Shown here: piece after piece, positions 1-10,158 of the stretch
Layout: each line of letters opens with the position of its first letter
Position numbering within the stretch: position 1 is the stretch's first letter
Assembly (NCBI GenBank): GCA_030848705.1
Contig: CM061243.1
Location: forward strand, 122,722,674 to 122,786,673
DNA length: 64,000 bases
Direction: 5' to 3'
Source: Heracleum sosnowskyi
Taxonomy: Eukaryota > Streptophyta > Magnoliopsida > Apiales > Apiaceae
Notes under the pieces: generated by a model
Told to the model about the DNA's origin: nothing
Seen by the model: the letters and a program-made list of their open reading frames with translations, nothing else
Database searches by the model: none
Made by a program: the position numbers and the translations under genes

Positions 1-1260
1 ACTCAATCTAATCTAATTTACAAGTCCACATTTTAAGTAATTCAAATTCTCTAATCAATTAAGTAGATTAGATAATGCACATGTATATATAAAAAGAAGA
101 ATGCATAATTATTCTGATTAAACAATTTACTTATTAATTCACACAAAATATCTATAACATTTACGCAATAGAAAAAAAAAATTGTGGGTATTACATATAG
201 GGACTAGACTACATAGGTGCATCAGTACTACTACTATGGTGATAAAAGTATTTTGAGCGATATGTTTTACCTATGACAGAGGGAAGAAGCTTTACAACTG
301 TTTGAGGACTTCACAAATTTGGGAGTTAAACCAAACACACTGACGTGAGCTTCTGCTTGATGCCTTCTAGTGTCTTCGCAATCCCTCCCCAATTTGAGCG
401 AGCGATCAACAAAGACATGTGGTTGTATATATTACAAAAACATTATGTTCATAGAGATTAAATTATGTTAACAGAGATTAAAGTTTGAGAGACATACATT
501 AATTGAAGAAATGAATAGTTAATTAGGTCTATTGAAAATACAAGAGATCTGCTGAGTTTTAGTCCAACAACTACCTTAATTTTTGTTAATGAAATGAAGG
601 GGAGAATAGCTGCAGCTACACTAAAGCTACACGGTTGTGTGTATATAACATTGGGGTCTCCAGGTTACAGATATAAGATGAATGACCATTTTGCCCATTT
701 GGTGATTTCTATTTACGGACAATAATACTTTATACTTTTTTCAGATTTAGATTTTATGTTTTCTTTTCGAAACCCAATCTAATTAAAATTACATACTAAT
801 ATTTAACAAAATGTCGCATGGAATAAGTAGATAACGACTAATTAAAAAACATTTTAGATGATAATAAGACGTGTACAAGTCATTGAAGAGGAAAATCTAG
901 TATACACCAATATTATAAAAATAAAAGTTCCTTCTCAAAATCCACATGTCATTTTTTTATTGGTTGTATAAATAATAAATGAAATGGCTCAATTGTGTTT
1001 ATAATAACGTTACCACATTTTTTTCCCCATTTTGTCATGTCATGAAATTTTTATAGGAATATTTTCTACTTTAATCGTACAAATAAAACAAATATATGAT
1101 TGAAAATCGTCTACTTTAAAATGTAATTTTCAGTTTTTTAAGATAATAAATGGATAATTTTTATTTTTTGACAAAGATTGATCAGTTTGACCGTTGAAAG
1201 TCAAAACAGGATAACTAATTAGGGATGGAATACAAAAAAATCGACGTTTGTCTCAGATCG
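1..1260. other. AT-rich intergenic sequence with one PPR-like fragment
   Basis: I see no intact gene here. At about 282-349 on the plus strand a stretch of 22 sense codons reads REEALQLFEDF, then LGVKPNTLT, then a stop. It is preceded by an acceptor-like GACAG. It closely resembles the start of PPR exon 7 at 40133 (REEALQLFEDL, acceptor GTGACAG), so it is probably a gene fragment. The rest is AT-rich with no recognisable feature. Confidence 0.4.
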
Positions 1261-1584
1261 AGATGAAAGAGTTGCAAGGAAATCAGTAGAGGTTTCTTGT
1301 GAGCATATTGGTTTCCCTTCGATTTAACAAATGAAATATATTCGTGCAGATGGTGGAAATTGGAAAATGGAACTATCATTGCCCCCATCGGGCACTGTTC
1401 ATCAACTCAATACCCAAAAAACAGAGTTTGTTTCGTATTATATCATCACTAACTAATTTTTCGTTTAAGCGAAAACCTAAATACATGTCCAGGATGAAGT
1501 TTTTACCAACAAAATTGTTCAATGGGACATTTTTCTTGGTTCCACACTACAGGAATAATTGTCGGAAAAAATTATAAAAAATAG
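1261..1584. repeat. Fragment duplicated from downstream of the DnaJ gene
   Basis: The plus strand here closely resembles 44247-44800. Shared blocks include the GCAAGGAAAT..AGTAGAG stretch (1273 and 44250), a GAAAATTGGAAAAT-type block, the TCAACTCAA block, and the final ACACTACAGGAATAATTGTC block (1546 and 44786). The 44.2 kb copy carries extra sequence in the middle. A second, shorter relative lies at 3380-3560. No coding potential is claimed; a 77-codon frame here is an accident of the repeat. Confidence 0.6.
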
Positions 1585-2349
1585 TTATATATCGACCGTA
1601 AGAAAAGCTTCGTAGCTATATACATAAGGTAACTTCACGTTTTTGTGGTATGAGTTGATCCACAACCCCCGATGATACTGGTCTATTTTTCCCCATCCGT
1701 AATATTCATTTAATTCAAAAAATCCCCCCTCCATGTTGCCAGCATTAAAGGGGAATTTAGTAGCCTTAAAAGAAAGCTCTAATGATTTCCTGACAACTGT
1801 TCCATCTTGATCAAAGGTTTTGTGGTATGAGTTCATCCGCAACCCCCGATGATACTGGTCCATTTTCCCCCATCCGTAATATTCATTTAATTCACAAAAT
1901 GCCTCCTTCTCCATGCTGCCAGCATAAAAGGGGAATTTAGTAGCCTTCAAAGAAAGCTCCAATGATTTCCTGACAACTGTTCCATCTTGATCAAAGGCAA
2001 GCATGGAATATTCACGTCGCCATTTGCCTCGTTTGCCACACGAACAAGAAGAAAAAGAAGCTGCCAACAATAGATGACAATGACAACAATGCTCACTAAG
2101 ATTAATGAGTAACAACTCGGATGCAAGTGATATAGGCCACGACACTGCAATAAGCTTGTTGTAGGGGGATTCCTTTTTTCCAGAGGTGATGTATATCACT
2201 TCAAATTCATCACTTGTACCCTTCATGTCGAAATACTGTTTTCTTAACATGCTTAGGAAACTGGCTACCTTTTTTCTACGGATTTGATTCTCTTCATCAT
2301 CCTCGAAAAAGAGTACTTTTCTCTTTCCAACAAGTGAAGAAAATCGAAC
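1585..2349 (-). CDS. Duplicate terminal exon of the nucleoredoxin-like gene (exon F')
   Basis: This is an open exon of 255 codons including the stop, preceded by an acceptor (TTTGTAG) and in phase 0. It is a close copy of exon F at 3596-4183. It encodes a thioredoxin-like module: a beta strand (VGKRKVLFF), FEVIYITSG, a SWP motif and DQDGTVV, then a C-terminal tail. No CxxC is present. Unlike exon F it holds an in-frame tandem duplication of about 59-60 residues, whose units begin FDQDGTVVRKSLELS, at roughly 1641-1998. It could serve as an alternative last exon of the gene upstream, or be a non-expressed duplicate. Nothing in the sequence decides between these. The frame has no stop codon. Confidence 0.5.
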   Translation of the reverse strand, partial: VRFSSLVGKRKVLFFEDDEENQIRRKKVASFLSMLRKQYFDMKGTSDEFEVIYITSGKKESPYNKLIAVSWPISLASELLLINLSEHCCHCHLLLAASFSSCSCGKRGKWRREYSMLAFDQDGTVVRKSLELSLKATKFPFYAGSMEKEAFCELNEYYGWGKMDQYHRGLRMNSYHKTFDQDGTVVRKSLELSFKATKFPFNAGNMEGGFFELNEYYGWGKIDQYHRGLWINSYHKNVKLPYVYSYEAFLTVDI

Positions 2350-3595
2350 CTACAAAATAGTATTGTATCATTGCTTATAATGCAATTATTGCACATGCAG
2401 GCTTATTGGATCATGTTACATGTCTCTATTAGTCGCACACTGTTTTCTACTTTTGGTCTTGCAGGACAATGCTTGCTAAATTTTGGTGCAGTTGAAAGCA
2501 TGATGAGCTATGCAGCCTCAGTATGTTGTATGTTGCCCACAGGTGGAAGACTTTAGTAACCCTTATTGGTCAATCAAGTATACATACATCAACTAGCTTG
2601 CTTTGAAAGGAACATCTGCAATAGACTGCATTTTGGTACTAACAACTAATCATCAAATATTTCTATTTTGGTTTTCTTGTATCTGTTTATGGACAAGCAC
2701 CAGCATCAGTTGTCTTTGGCTAAGTGTTCACGGCAGCAAAAGCGATGCAGTCAATTGTTTTGTCTTTTGTTTGCGAAATTATAGCATTACAGTGCAGTTC
2801 AATCATAGATCTTATGTTTAATCAAGTACTAGTTAAGTACTAGTACAACATTAAAGAATTTCTGAAGAGTATATTCACTATATTTCCCAGAAGTGAAGTG
2901 TATCTGAAAACATTGCAAGTATTTGAGGTTTAAAAAATTCTTGTCATGGGTATAAATAATACTCAAGATTCAAGATGTCCTTGATATGGTGAGAGCCTGA
3001 TGATTCCCCATCAGAAGAATGCTGAGAAATGAATCTCTGCCTTTCACTAAATAGTTATTGATATATTTCAGCTTGAATCAAGTATGATTGAGATCTCATA
3101 TCTGCATAAATCACTAATAATCTGACAAAAGACCATTTGGATACGTCATACGTCAAATATCTTGCTTTCAGCACAAACAAATGCTTGTGAAATGCTCAAG
3201 TCAGTAAGTAATGCTAATGAAGCAATGTCATTGCATGTTTTATGAAGCAAGTATGTGCTAAACCAGAACTATTATTGATAGGACCGTACGCTACCTACTG
3301 CAGACCAGAAACATACCTAAAAGTTAGAAGCTAACTACTAGAATAAAAATACAAGGCATAGAAGGATCTTTGTTAGCCAGCATCTTGAATCTCCTGCTTG
3401 AAACATTTCTTGCTCTTTCCAAGAGAAGGCAGAGTTTGTTTTGTATTATATCATCGATAACAAAATTTTCATTTGAACGAAAACCTCCAAACATATCTAA
3501 GATGAAATGTTACCAACAAATTGTTCGTGGGACATTTTTCCCGGTTCACTATCACACAATAGAGAAATAATTGCAGAAATAAGTTGTTATAATAG
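2350..3595. repeat. Insertion of DnaJ-gene 3' fragments between two exon copies
   Basis: Segment 2845-2965 resembles 45019-45140, and 3010-3300 resembles 46000-46400, in the same orientation. The second block includes a degraded copy of DnaJ exon 8 at about 3120-3200. Segment 3380-3560 again resembles the region downstream of the DnaJ gene (44.6-44.8 kb) and 1400-1560. Segment 2350-2400 shares an intron-like stretch (GCTTATAATGCAATTAT) with 6471. No open gene is present. Confidence 0.6.
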
Positions 3596-6500
3596 TTATA
3601 GACTGACTGTTAGAAAAGCTTCATAGCTATATACATAAGGTAACTTCACGTTTTTGCAGTATGAGTTGATCCGCAACCCTAGATGAGACTGGTCCATTTT
3701 CCCCCATCTGTAGAATTTATTTAATTCAAAAAATGCCTCCTTTTCCATGCTACCAGCATAAAAGGGGAATTTAGTAGCTTTAAAAGAAAGCTCTAATGAT
3801 TTCCTGACAACTGTTCCATCTTGATCGAAGGCAATCATTGAAGATTCACGGCGCCATTTGCCTCGTTTGCCGCACGAACAAGAAGAAAGAGAATCTGCCA
3901 ACAATAGATGACAATAACAACAATGCACACTAAGATCAATGGGTAACAACTCGGATGCAAGTGATACAAGCCACGGCACTGCAATAAGCCTGTCGTAGGG
4001 GAATTCCTTTTTCCCAGAGGTGATGTATATCACTTCAAATTCATCACTTGTATTCTTCATGTCGAAATACCGTTTTCTTAACATGCTTAGGAAACTGGCT
4101 ACCTTTTTTCTACGGATTTCATTCTCTTCATCACCCTCGAAAAAGAGTACTATTCTCTTTCCAACAAGTTGAGAAAATCGAACCTACAAAATAGTATCAG
4201 TAACAAGTAGAGAAAAAAGTTTGAAACTCATGAATCATGTAGGCATTGAATGTTGCGAATCTGATGGGAAACAAAGATATAAGTAACTAATTTGTATTTA
4301 TTTTATGATATTATTGAGGAAAAAAGTTAATTGTAACTTTTTAAGAAGCTTAATAATGGAAAATGTGGAGGGGAATTATAGGTAGTGCAATAATAATTTG
4401 AATCGTTTCTTTAATTGTGGTACCTAATTAGCGTTACAACTAGCTATATTGTTACAAGATTAGTTTAGAGGTTACAATTTATAGTAGTGCACTGTATCTT
4501 GTAATAGGGGCATTATAGTTTATAGTAGACAGTGATAATTTAAATCGTTTCTTTTAGCATTAAGATTGCTCTCTTGTTACAACCTTAGTATAAAAGTCCT
4601 CCTAATAAATAAGATGCAATTTGCAATTTGGTGGCCAGATATTGCTTTTAGTCTTCAAAAAGATGGCTAAGTGCCACTTTTTGTAGAACTTTTTTTTCAA
4701 AAAGGTGGCCCTTAGCCACATTTTCGAAAAATAAAAGTAATGACTGGCCACCATATTGCAAATTTGAAAGTTCGGCCACCAAAATGCAAAATGAGGTTAA
4801 GTTCGACCACAAATTTGCAATTTACTCAATTTATTATTATCCTTCAACTAAGATTATCTAGCTTAGGTTTAAAAAAAAATAAAAAATTGTTCTTTATCAT
4901 ACAACATTAAATTGGTATGAGAGCCTAAGATATGAGAAAGAATTTCATCAGGCAACAGGTTATTTAATGAAGAATGAAGATCTGAACATGAATGACAATG
5001 AACGAGGTCAAAGGTTTTTAGGCAAGAGAAATTAAGAGATGATAAAAATCTGTCAAAAGAACTAACCTTGCTCTCATCTCTTCTTCTAAATATAGTATGT
5101 CGATGCCAGAGCATCACCAGGTTCAGTTCCCGCAATTTCTCAGTGTATAATTCGGAAACTCTTTCACGAGTTAAAGGGTATGCTGGAAGCTTAAATTTCA
5201 AGATGATATCAGAACCCCAAGGTTCAATATATTTCCCATGAGGCCCACAGATTACTAGTCTAGGAGATTCCTCCAGCCCAAGTTGATCGTTAGGATAACC
5301 AAAAAAGCGCGCCAACCTTTCACATTTTGGGTCTTTAAATGAGACTGCCAACCAAGGCATAGTCTCAAATGTATTACGAAGTGATTCTTCACTTGTACGA
5401 TCTAGAGTTGCATTTGTATCGTAAAGATATATGAGCACAACCTCAAAACAAGATTTCTTTTGTGCGAACTCTTCGTATGCTTTCTTAATATGTGCCGTCA
5501 GCCACTCAGGAGTGATACCCTCTTCATAAAAATATAGTGCTACCACCTTTTCTCCAAGAGTGTCAATGAGCACCTGTCACTACAAGCAGTAATAGATGAT
5601 TAACTAAACTAAGATGTTCAGAAAAAACTGGTGTTATCAGGACTGAGGAGTAGATATATCAATGTCGAACTGACAAACCCATTACAATGTTGTCAACTAC
5701 ACTTTCTGCTGCCACATTCGTACCTTATCCCCTTTATTTGACATGACATAATCACGTTTCGGCGAACCCAAGAGTGCTTTTAAAGAGGGCTTCTTAGCAG
5801 TATTAGCATCTTGAAATTCTAAATATTTAATCCATTCATCGCTGAAACAATAACCCATACCTCCATATTTTTCAAATAAATCACAACCATCGGTTTGCAG
5901 AACCTGGCCAGATGAACTAATGACAACTGAGGAACTGCGAATACTCTGCGAGCCGATATCAAATCTACTTGCCAGACGTTCACGGGATGTAATATCTGAG
6001 AATGGGATGGCAGTCCATGGCATGCAAGAAAAAATAGCTTCAAATTTCTTCTTGGACTGAGTATGTGTATCATTTGAAAGTCTACCTTCTTCAGACCCAT
6101 AAGCAACAAAGACAACCTCAAAATTATTATCTGGCAGTAAATAAGTGTACGTGTCTATCAATAATGATGTGGACCTCCTCGAAGACGAATAATCATGGTG
6201 TAGAGGCACAAAATACAGAACTACAACCTTGTCTGCCAAATGCACAGCCTTCACCTACAAAAGTGTGTTATCATCAGCTGGTCTCACTTTCACCCCCACT
6301 CACTTAAATTGTGTTAGTCCTTTTTCTTTATCGCGAATTTTAAGACTAAACTTTCAGTAGTATAATGACCTATGAACAAACTTGCAAGAAATTTAGGACA
6401 ATGTTTAACAAAATTATTCCTAACATTTTAGTCTATGACGCTAAACAAACTAAGGGCAATTGTATCACTGCTTATAATGCAATTATACTTCTACTTCTGT

Positions 6501-8491
6501 GTTTACAATTTGCCACCACTCCTGGCAAATTATATTTAAAAAAGTTCTCCAAGAATTACCAGCTCCCAAATTACAATTCCTGGCTACTATAGGTCAAGGA
6601 GAAAGACAAATAAAGATTACTAAGTAATAGTTTGATTATAATAAGAAATTTTTTAAAGATGTAGTCTCGCACATAGTAATATCTCTGAACTGATTAACGA
6701 CTATGTTACTCGGACTCGGCTAGAAGTGTCCGACATGGATACGTGTCCAAGTACCGGACTCGGCAAGATTTTGAAAAATAAGCATGTTTTTGGCCTAAAA
6801 TAAGTGTCCGAGTCCGAGTGTCCATGTCCGGGTGTCAAGTGTCCGACACGGATACTTGAAGGTAAAATGAAGAGTCCGAGCAACATAAATTAACGGAGAG
6901 TAACACATACCTGCCGGTCATCATTACATTTGACAAGGTAATCCCTGTCTTTGGTGAAAAGGAAGCCATGTAAATTAATCATATCTCCTTTTCTTATAAT
7001 TTGAAGTTCTGCTTCTGTTTCCTCTGCTCCATGGTACTTGCGGTGTGGGTTGGGGTCACCTAATCAATCAAGGACTTAATTACCAAAAGAACTTGTCAGC
7101 AGTAACACAATCTTTTTGCTGCCCACAATTCATTTAGGAATATGCATTCTTCACAATTTAAGATAATAAGTTTTGATCAAGTCCAAGAAACCAACATTTA
7201 ATTTAAACAAATATAGTATTAGTAAACATATTCTTAGAATAAAACCAAATATAAACAAATAATAAAATAATAAGATACAACAATAACAAATCTTAAAAGT
7301 AAACCGTTCATATTAGCTAGTAATCAAATAATATTGGCTAACCTGTCAGTTTGAAATATTCTATACAGTTCCAATAACCCAGAGCTTCATATTTTTCAAA
7401 TAACTTACAACCATCAGTTTCCAGATGAATCAATGATAACTGTGGTACGATCCGCCAGTGGGTCGATACCAAATATACTTAGCCAGACGTTCTCTTGATG
7501 TAAGATCCGATAATGGGATGGCAGTCCATGGGCAGGAAGCAAATATATATTCAAAATTCATCTTAGTGCGAGTGCGAGAATCCATTCGCGGTCTGGCTTC
7601 TGATGTCCCATATGTGACTAGACCCGGCAATTTTATACACGAAACAGAACAGTGTACGTGTAACTCAAGTTTTTTGTGGACTCGTAGGCAGGAGAGCTAT
7701 AATGACGGTGTAATGGCATAAAATACAGAACTATAAGCTTGCCTGCCAAATGCACGGCCTTCACCTACAAAAGTTATAGTAGTATTGCATGTGTTATCAG
7801 CCTCTCACTGTCATCCCACTCACTCTAATTATGATAAGATTTTTTTTTTAAGTGTAGCCTCGCATGCCTCATTGTGATATTGGTGAATTAATTACAGAAT
7901 TTATGAACAGAGTTAGACATACCTGTTTGTCATCGCGATGTTTGACAAGGTAATCCCTGTCTTTGGTGAAAAGCAAGTCATTTAAATTAATCCCATCTCC
8001 TTTTCTCATAATCTGAGCTTCTCCTTTGGTTTCTTCCATGGCTCCATGGTACTCGAGGTGCGGTTTATCTATAAAAAAAATCAAAGGACTTAATTTCCTG
8101 AAACAACTTGTCAGCAGACAGCAGCACCATAATTTTTAAAAGTTGTTGATGATATAATATGATCCTGATAAAACCGCTTCCTAACACCTCGAAGTTTAAG
8201 GAGAACCGGTAACTTAACATTGGTAACTTAACATTGATAACGTAATGGTATAGAGAGAGGTGTTAGGGAACATATTATTTTTTCATTGTCTTACAAGTTC
8301 AATGTATATAGATCATGTCCAGACAATTAAAGACTAAATTCCCAGAAACAAATGATGATCTAAAACAATATAGGCTAACCTGGGCAATTGGAAAATGAGG
8401 AAATCTGCAAATAAGAAGAAGAGTTTATATTGATGCTTCTTCTTCTGCACATGTAATTACTCATCATCTTCAATTTTACTAAACCCCTCAT
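3596..8491 (-). CDS. Nucleoredoxin-like protein lacking redox cysteines
   Basis: Exons read on minus: 1 (8491-8380), A (8068-7923), B (7764-7343, decayed), C (7059-6911), D (6254-5724), E (5573-5067), F (4183-3596, stop). Exon 1 can start at ATG 8491 or 8467; an in-frame TAA lies upstream. Modules show nucleoredoxin hallmarks: TKDRDYLV before the first strand, VVLYF strands, FEVVFVAYGS, MPWTAIPFSD or MPWLAVSFKD, then G(K/Q) and a YPLTRERV-type end. The WCPPC active site is replaced by sequences such as YFVPLHHDYSSS and YFYEEGITPEW, so disulfide exchange is not expected. A and C, and B and D, are duplicate pairs. Exon B has a TAA and frameshifts. Exon 1-A-D-E-F and exon 1-C-D-E-F both stay in frame; the A form would give about 627 residues. 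A link to sieve-element-occlusion-type folds cannot be excluded. Function is unknown. Confidence 0.6.
4615..4824. repeat. MITE-like nested foldback in an intron
   Basis: Outer arms at 4616-4640 and 4742-4766 are inverted copies (GCAATTTGCAATTTGGTGGCC against its reverse complement). Inner arms at about 4657-4683 and 4699-4725 (GATGGCTAAGTGCCAC against GTGGCCCTTAGCCAC) form a second hairpin. A further partial copy of the outer arm ends at 4824. The repeat lies between exons E and F of the nucleoredoxin-like gene. No transposase is present. Confidence 0.6.
6704..6885. repeat. MITE-like element with 14-bp inverted ends, in an intron
   Basis: Ends TGTTACTCGGACTC (6704-6717) and GAGTCCGAGCAACA (6872-6885) are inverted with one mismatch. 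Flanks read CTA and TAA, so a TA or short duplication is possible. The interior is rich in GTCCGAGTCCG and GTGTCCGACACGGATAC-type motifs, unlike the surrounding AT-rich intron. The element lies between exons C and D of the nucleoredoxin-like gene. Confidence 0.6.
7343..7764 (-). pseudogene. Decayed exon B of the nucleoredoxin-like gene
   Basis: The exon starts in frame (VKAVHLAGKLIVLYF, matching exon D VKAVHLADKVVVLYF). It then hits a TAA after about 45 codons. It resumes in another frame with PWTAIPLSDLTSRERLA, and its end (TDGCKLFEKYEALGY) lies in a third frame. Splice sites remain: GTAG acceptor and CAG/GTTAGC donor. Length mod 3 does not fit the phase of exon C. Inclusion would truncate the protein, so the exon is dead or is skipped. 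Confidence 0.7.
8176..8271. repeat. Short foldback
   Basis: Arms GCTTCCTAACACCTC (8176-8190) and GAGGTGTTAGGGAAC (8257-8271) are inverted. Between them lies a direct repeat of GGTAACTTAACATT. It sits in the first intron of the nucleoredoxin-like gene and is a small MITE remnant or hairpin. Confidence 0.4.
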
Positions 8492-8689
8492 CCCTTCATC
8501 AACTACTAAATATTATCTCTGTGTAAGTGTGTTCTTTTCTGTAAAATGATGTAAAGTACTGAGTAAGTTTTAACCCTGCCCTACCACACGTGCAAATACA
8601 CAGACAGACAGTCCACCAAAACCTACGACGCATTTCAGTTTCACCGACCCGTTGGACCCATTTTAACGGACCCTTATAAATAAGAGAAA

Positions 8690-9125
8690 TTGTCAAAAAT
8701 ACTACTTTTTCTAAGTTATTTTTTCAATTTTACTATCTTCTGAAATTATTTTCAAAAATACGGTCTGTAACTAGATGCAACCAAAAAATATTTTCAAAAA
8801 ATACGGTCTGCACCAACGCAACCAGATGCAACCAAAGCAACCAGATGCAACTTTTTAAAAAATAATTGAAAAAACAGCTAAGAATTCAAAAAAAAATATT
8901 AATAAAAGGGTAAACTTGTGGTCTTGGTTTACCCCGGGGGTTCAATATTTCTATTTTGGATTTTAGAAATATTAAGAATGACGAATAATTCGTATACGGA
9001 CTTAGGGTTTAGGGTAAACAACCCTAAACCCTAAACCCTAAACCCTAACATTTAAAAACCATAGTATTTTTGAAAAAAAACATTTAGGGGTGGATATTTA
9101 TGAAAAAAGCTCTATAAATAATTAT
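8690..9125. repeat. Dispersed AT-rich repeat (GATGCAACC family), copy 1
   Basis: The marks are CAAAAATACTAC, AAATACGGTCTG and repeated CAACCAGATGCAACC, ending in GGATATTTATGAAAAAAGC. Relatives lie at 43215-43860 and 62925-63240. The ends are weakly inverted copies of each other (AATAAGAGAAATTGTC against the complement of the AAAAAAGCTCTATAAATAATT end), suggesting a MITE. No protein is encoded. Confidence 0.5.
9002..9048. repeat. Inverted interstitial telomere-like repeats
   Basis: TTAGGGTTTAGGG (9002-9014) is followed, after a 7-bp spacer, by CCCTAAA repeated to 9048 (about 3.9 copies). The two blocks face each other, in the plant telomere repeat TTTAGGG. They lie inside the dispersed repeat above. 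Confidence 0.85.
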
Positions 9126-9132
9126 AATTAAA

Positions 9133-10158
9133 TCTATACTATTATATTAAAGACGACACATTGAAAGTTTTGTAGTCTGGTCGTTTTTGTAGGCTGGTCA
9201 CTCAATTCATAGCCGTTAGATATTTCTGATCAAATCGATGAGAACCGTTTAATAAAATATTAAAATTATTATATAAAATATCTTTTTTTTTTCCTAACTA
9301 AAACATCTCATTTTCCAAAAATATCGCATGAAGTTTCATTTAATAAAATAACATAATAATGTTATAATTGCTAATAACTAACTCATTACCAGTTTCTTTC
9401 TTATATTTTCTAACTAAAATTTCTACTTTTCTATTCTTCCTAAATAAAACCTCTCATTTTTCAAAAATATCACGAACAGTTCTATTTAATAAAATAATAA
9501 TATTATAATTATTAATGACTAACCAATTAGCTTTTTTTTTCCAATATATATATATATATTTTTTATATTTTCTAACTAATATTTCTCCTAACTAAAGCCT
9601 CAAAAATATCACGGGATATTTCATTTAGTAACATAAAATACTAATATTATAAATCTATCTATCTATATATCTATACTATATTACCGTTTTCAGCTAAAAC
9701 ATGTTATATTTTATATTTTCTATTTTCCTTACTAAAATCCCTCCTTTTTCAAATATATCACGGACAAACCCTTACTTATTTACTTTAAAATCTATTTTAA
9801 TAATTTTAATTGACAATTACATTTTTCAACTAAAACATGTTAACTTTTCTATTTTTCTTATTAAAACCCCTCTTTTTTCAAAAAACATCAAGGACAAATC
9901 GTTTCTTTTATATTTTAAAATTCAACGAAAACATATTACTTTCTATTTTTCTTACTAAAACACCTCTTTTTTCTAAAATATCAGGGGAAAACCATTACTT
10001 ATTTATTTTAAAATATATTTTAATACTTTTAATTATTTAAAAATGTTTAACATGTCTACTTATTTATTTTAATAAATACAATTAATAAAATATATATAAT
10101 AAATAATAAAATTAACAATTATTAAAAACAATCTGTGCATCGCACGGGTTTTAAGCTA
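9133..10158 (+). mobile_element. Helitron-like non-autonomous unit 1
   Basis: The unit begins TCTATACTATTATATTAAAG and ends with a small hairpin (GTGCATCGCAC) followed by GGGTTTTAAGCTA. This fits the 5' TC and 3' hairpin-CTAR layout of Helitrons, though the last base is not the usual CTAG. The interior is a degenerate AT-rich tandem of blocks such as CAACTAAAACATGTTA, CCAAAAATATCACGG and CTTACTTATTTATTTTAAAA. No Rep/helicase coding is present. Confidence 0.4.

Noticed and set aside
7430..7721. Separate small genes on both strands
   Set aside because: They are pieces of decayed exon B of the nucleoredoxin-like gene and its complement.
9701..10040. Phe/Ile-rich frames of 67-85 codons
   Set aside because: They are AT-rich repeat translated by chance.
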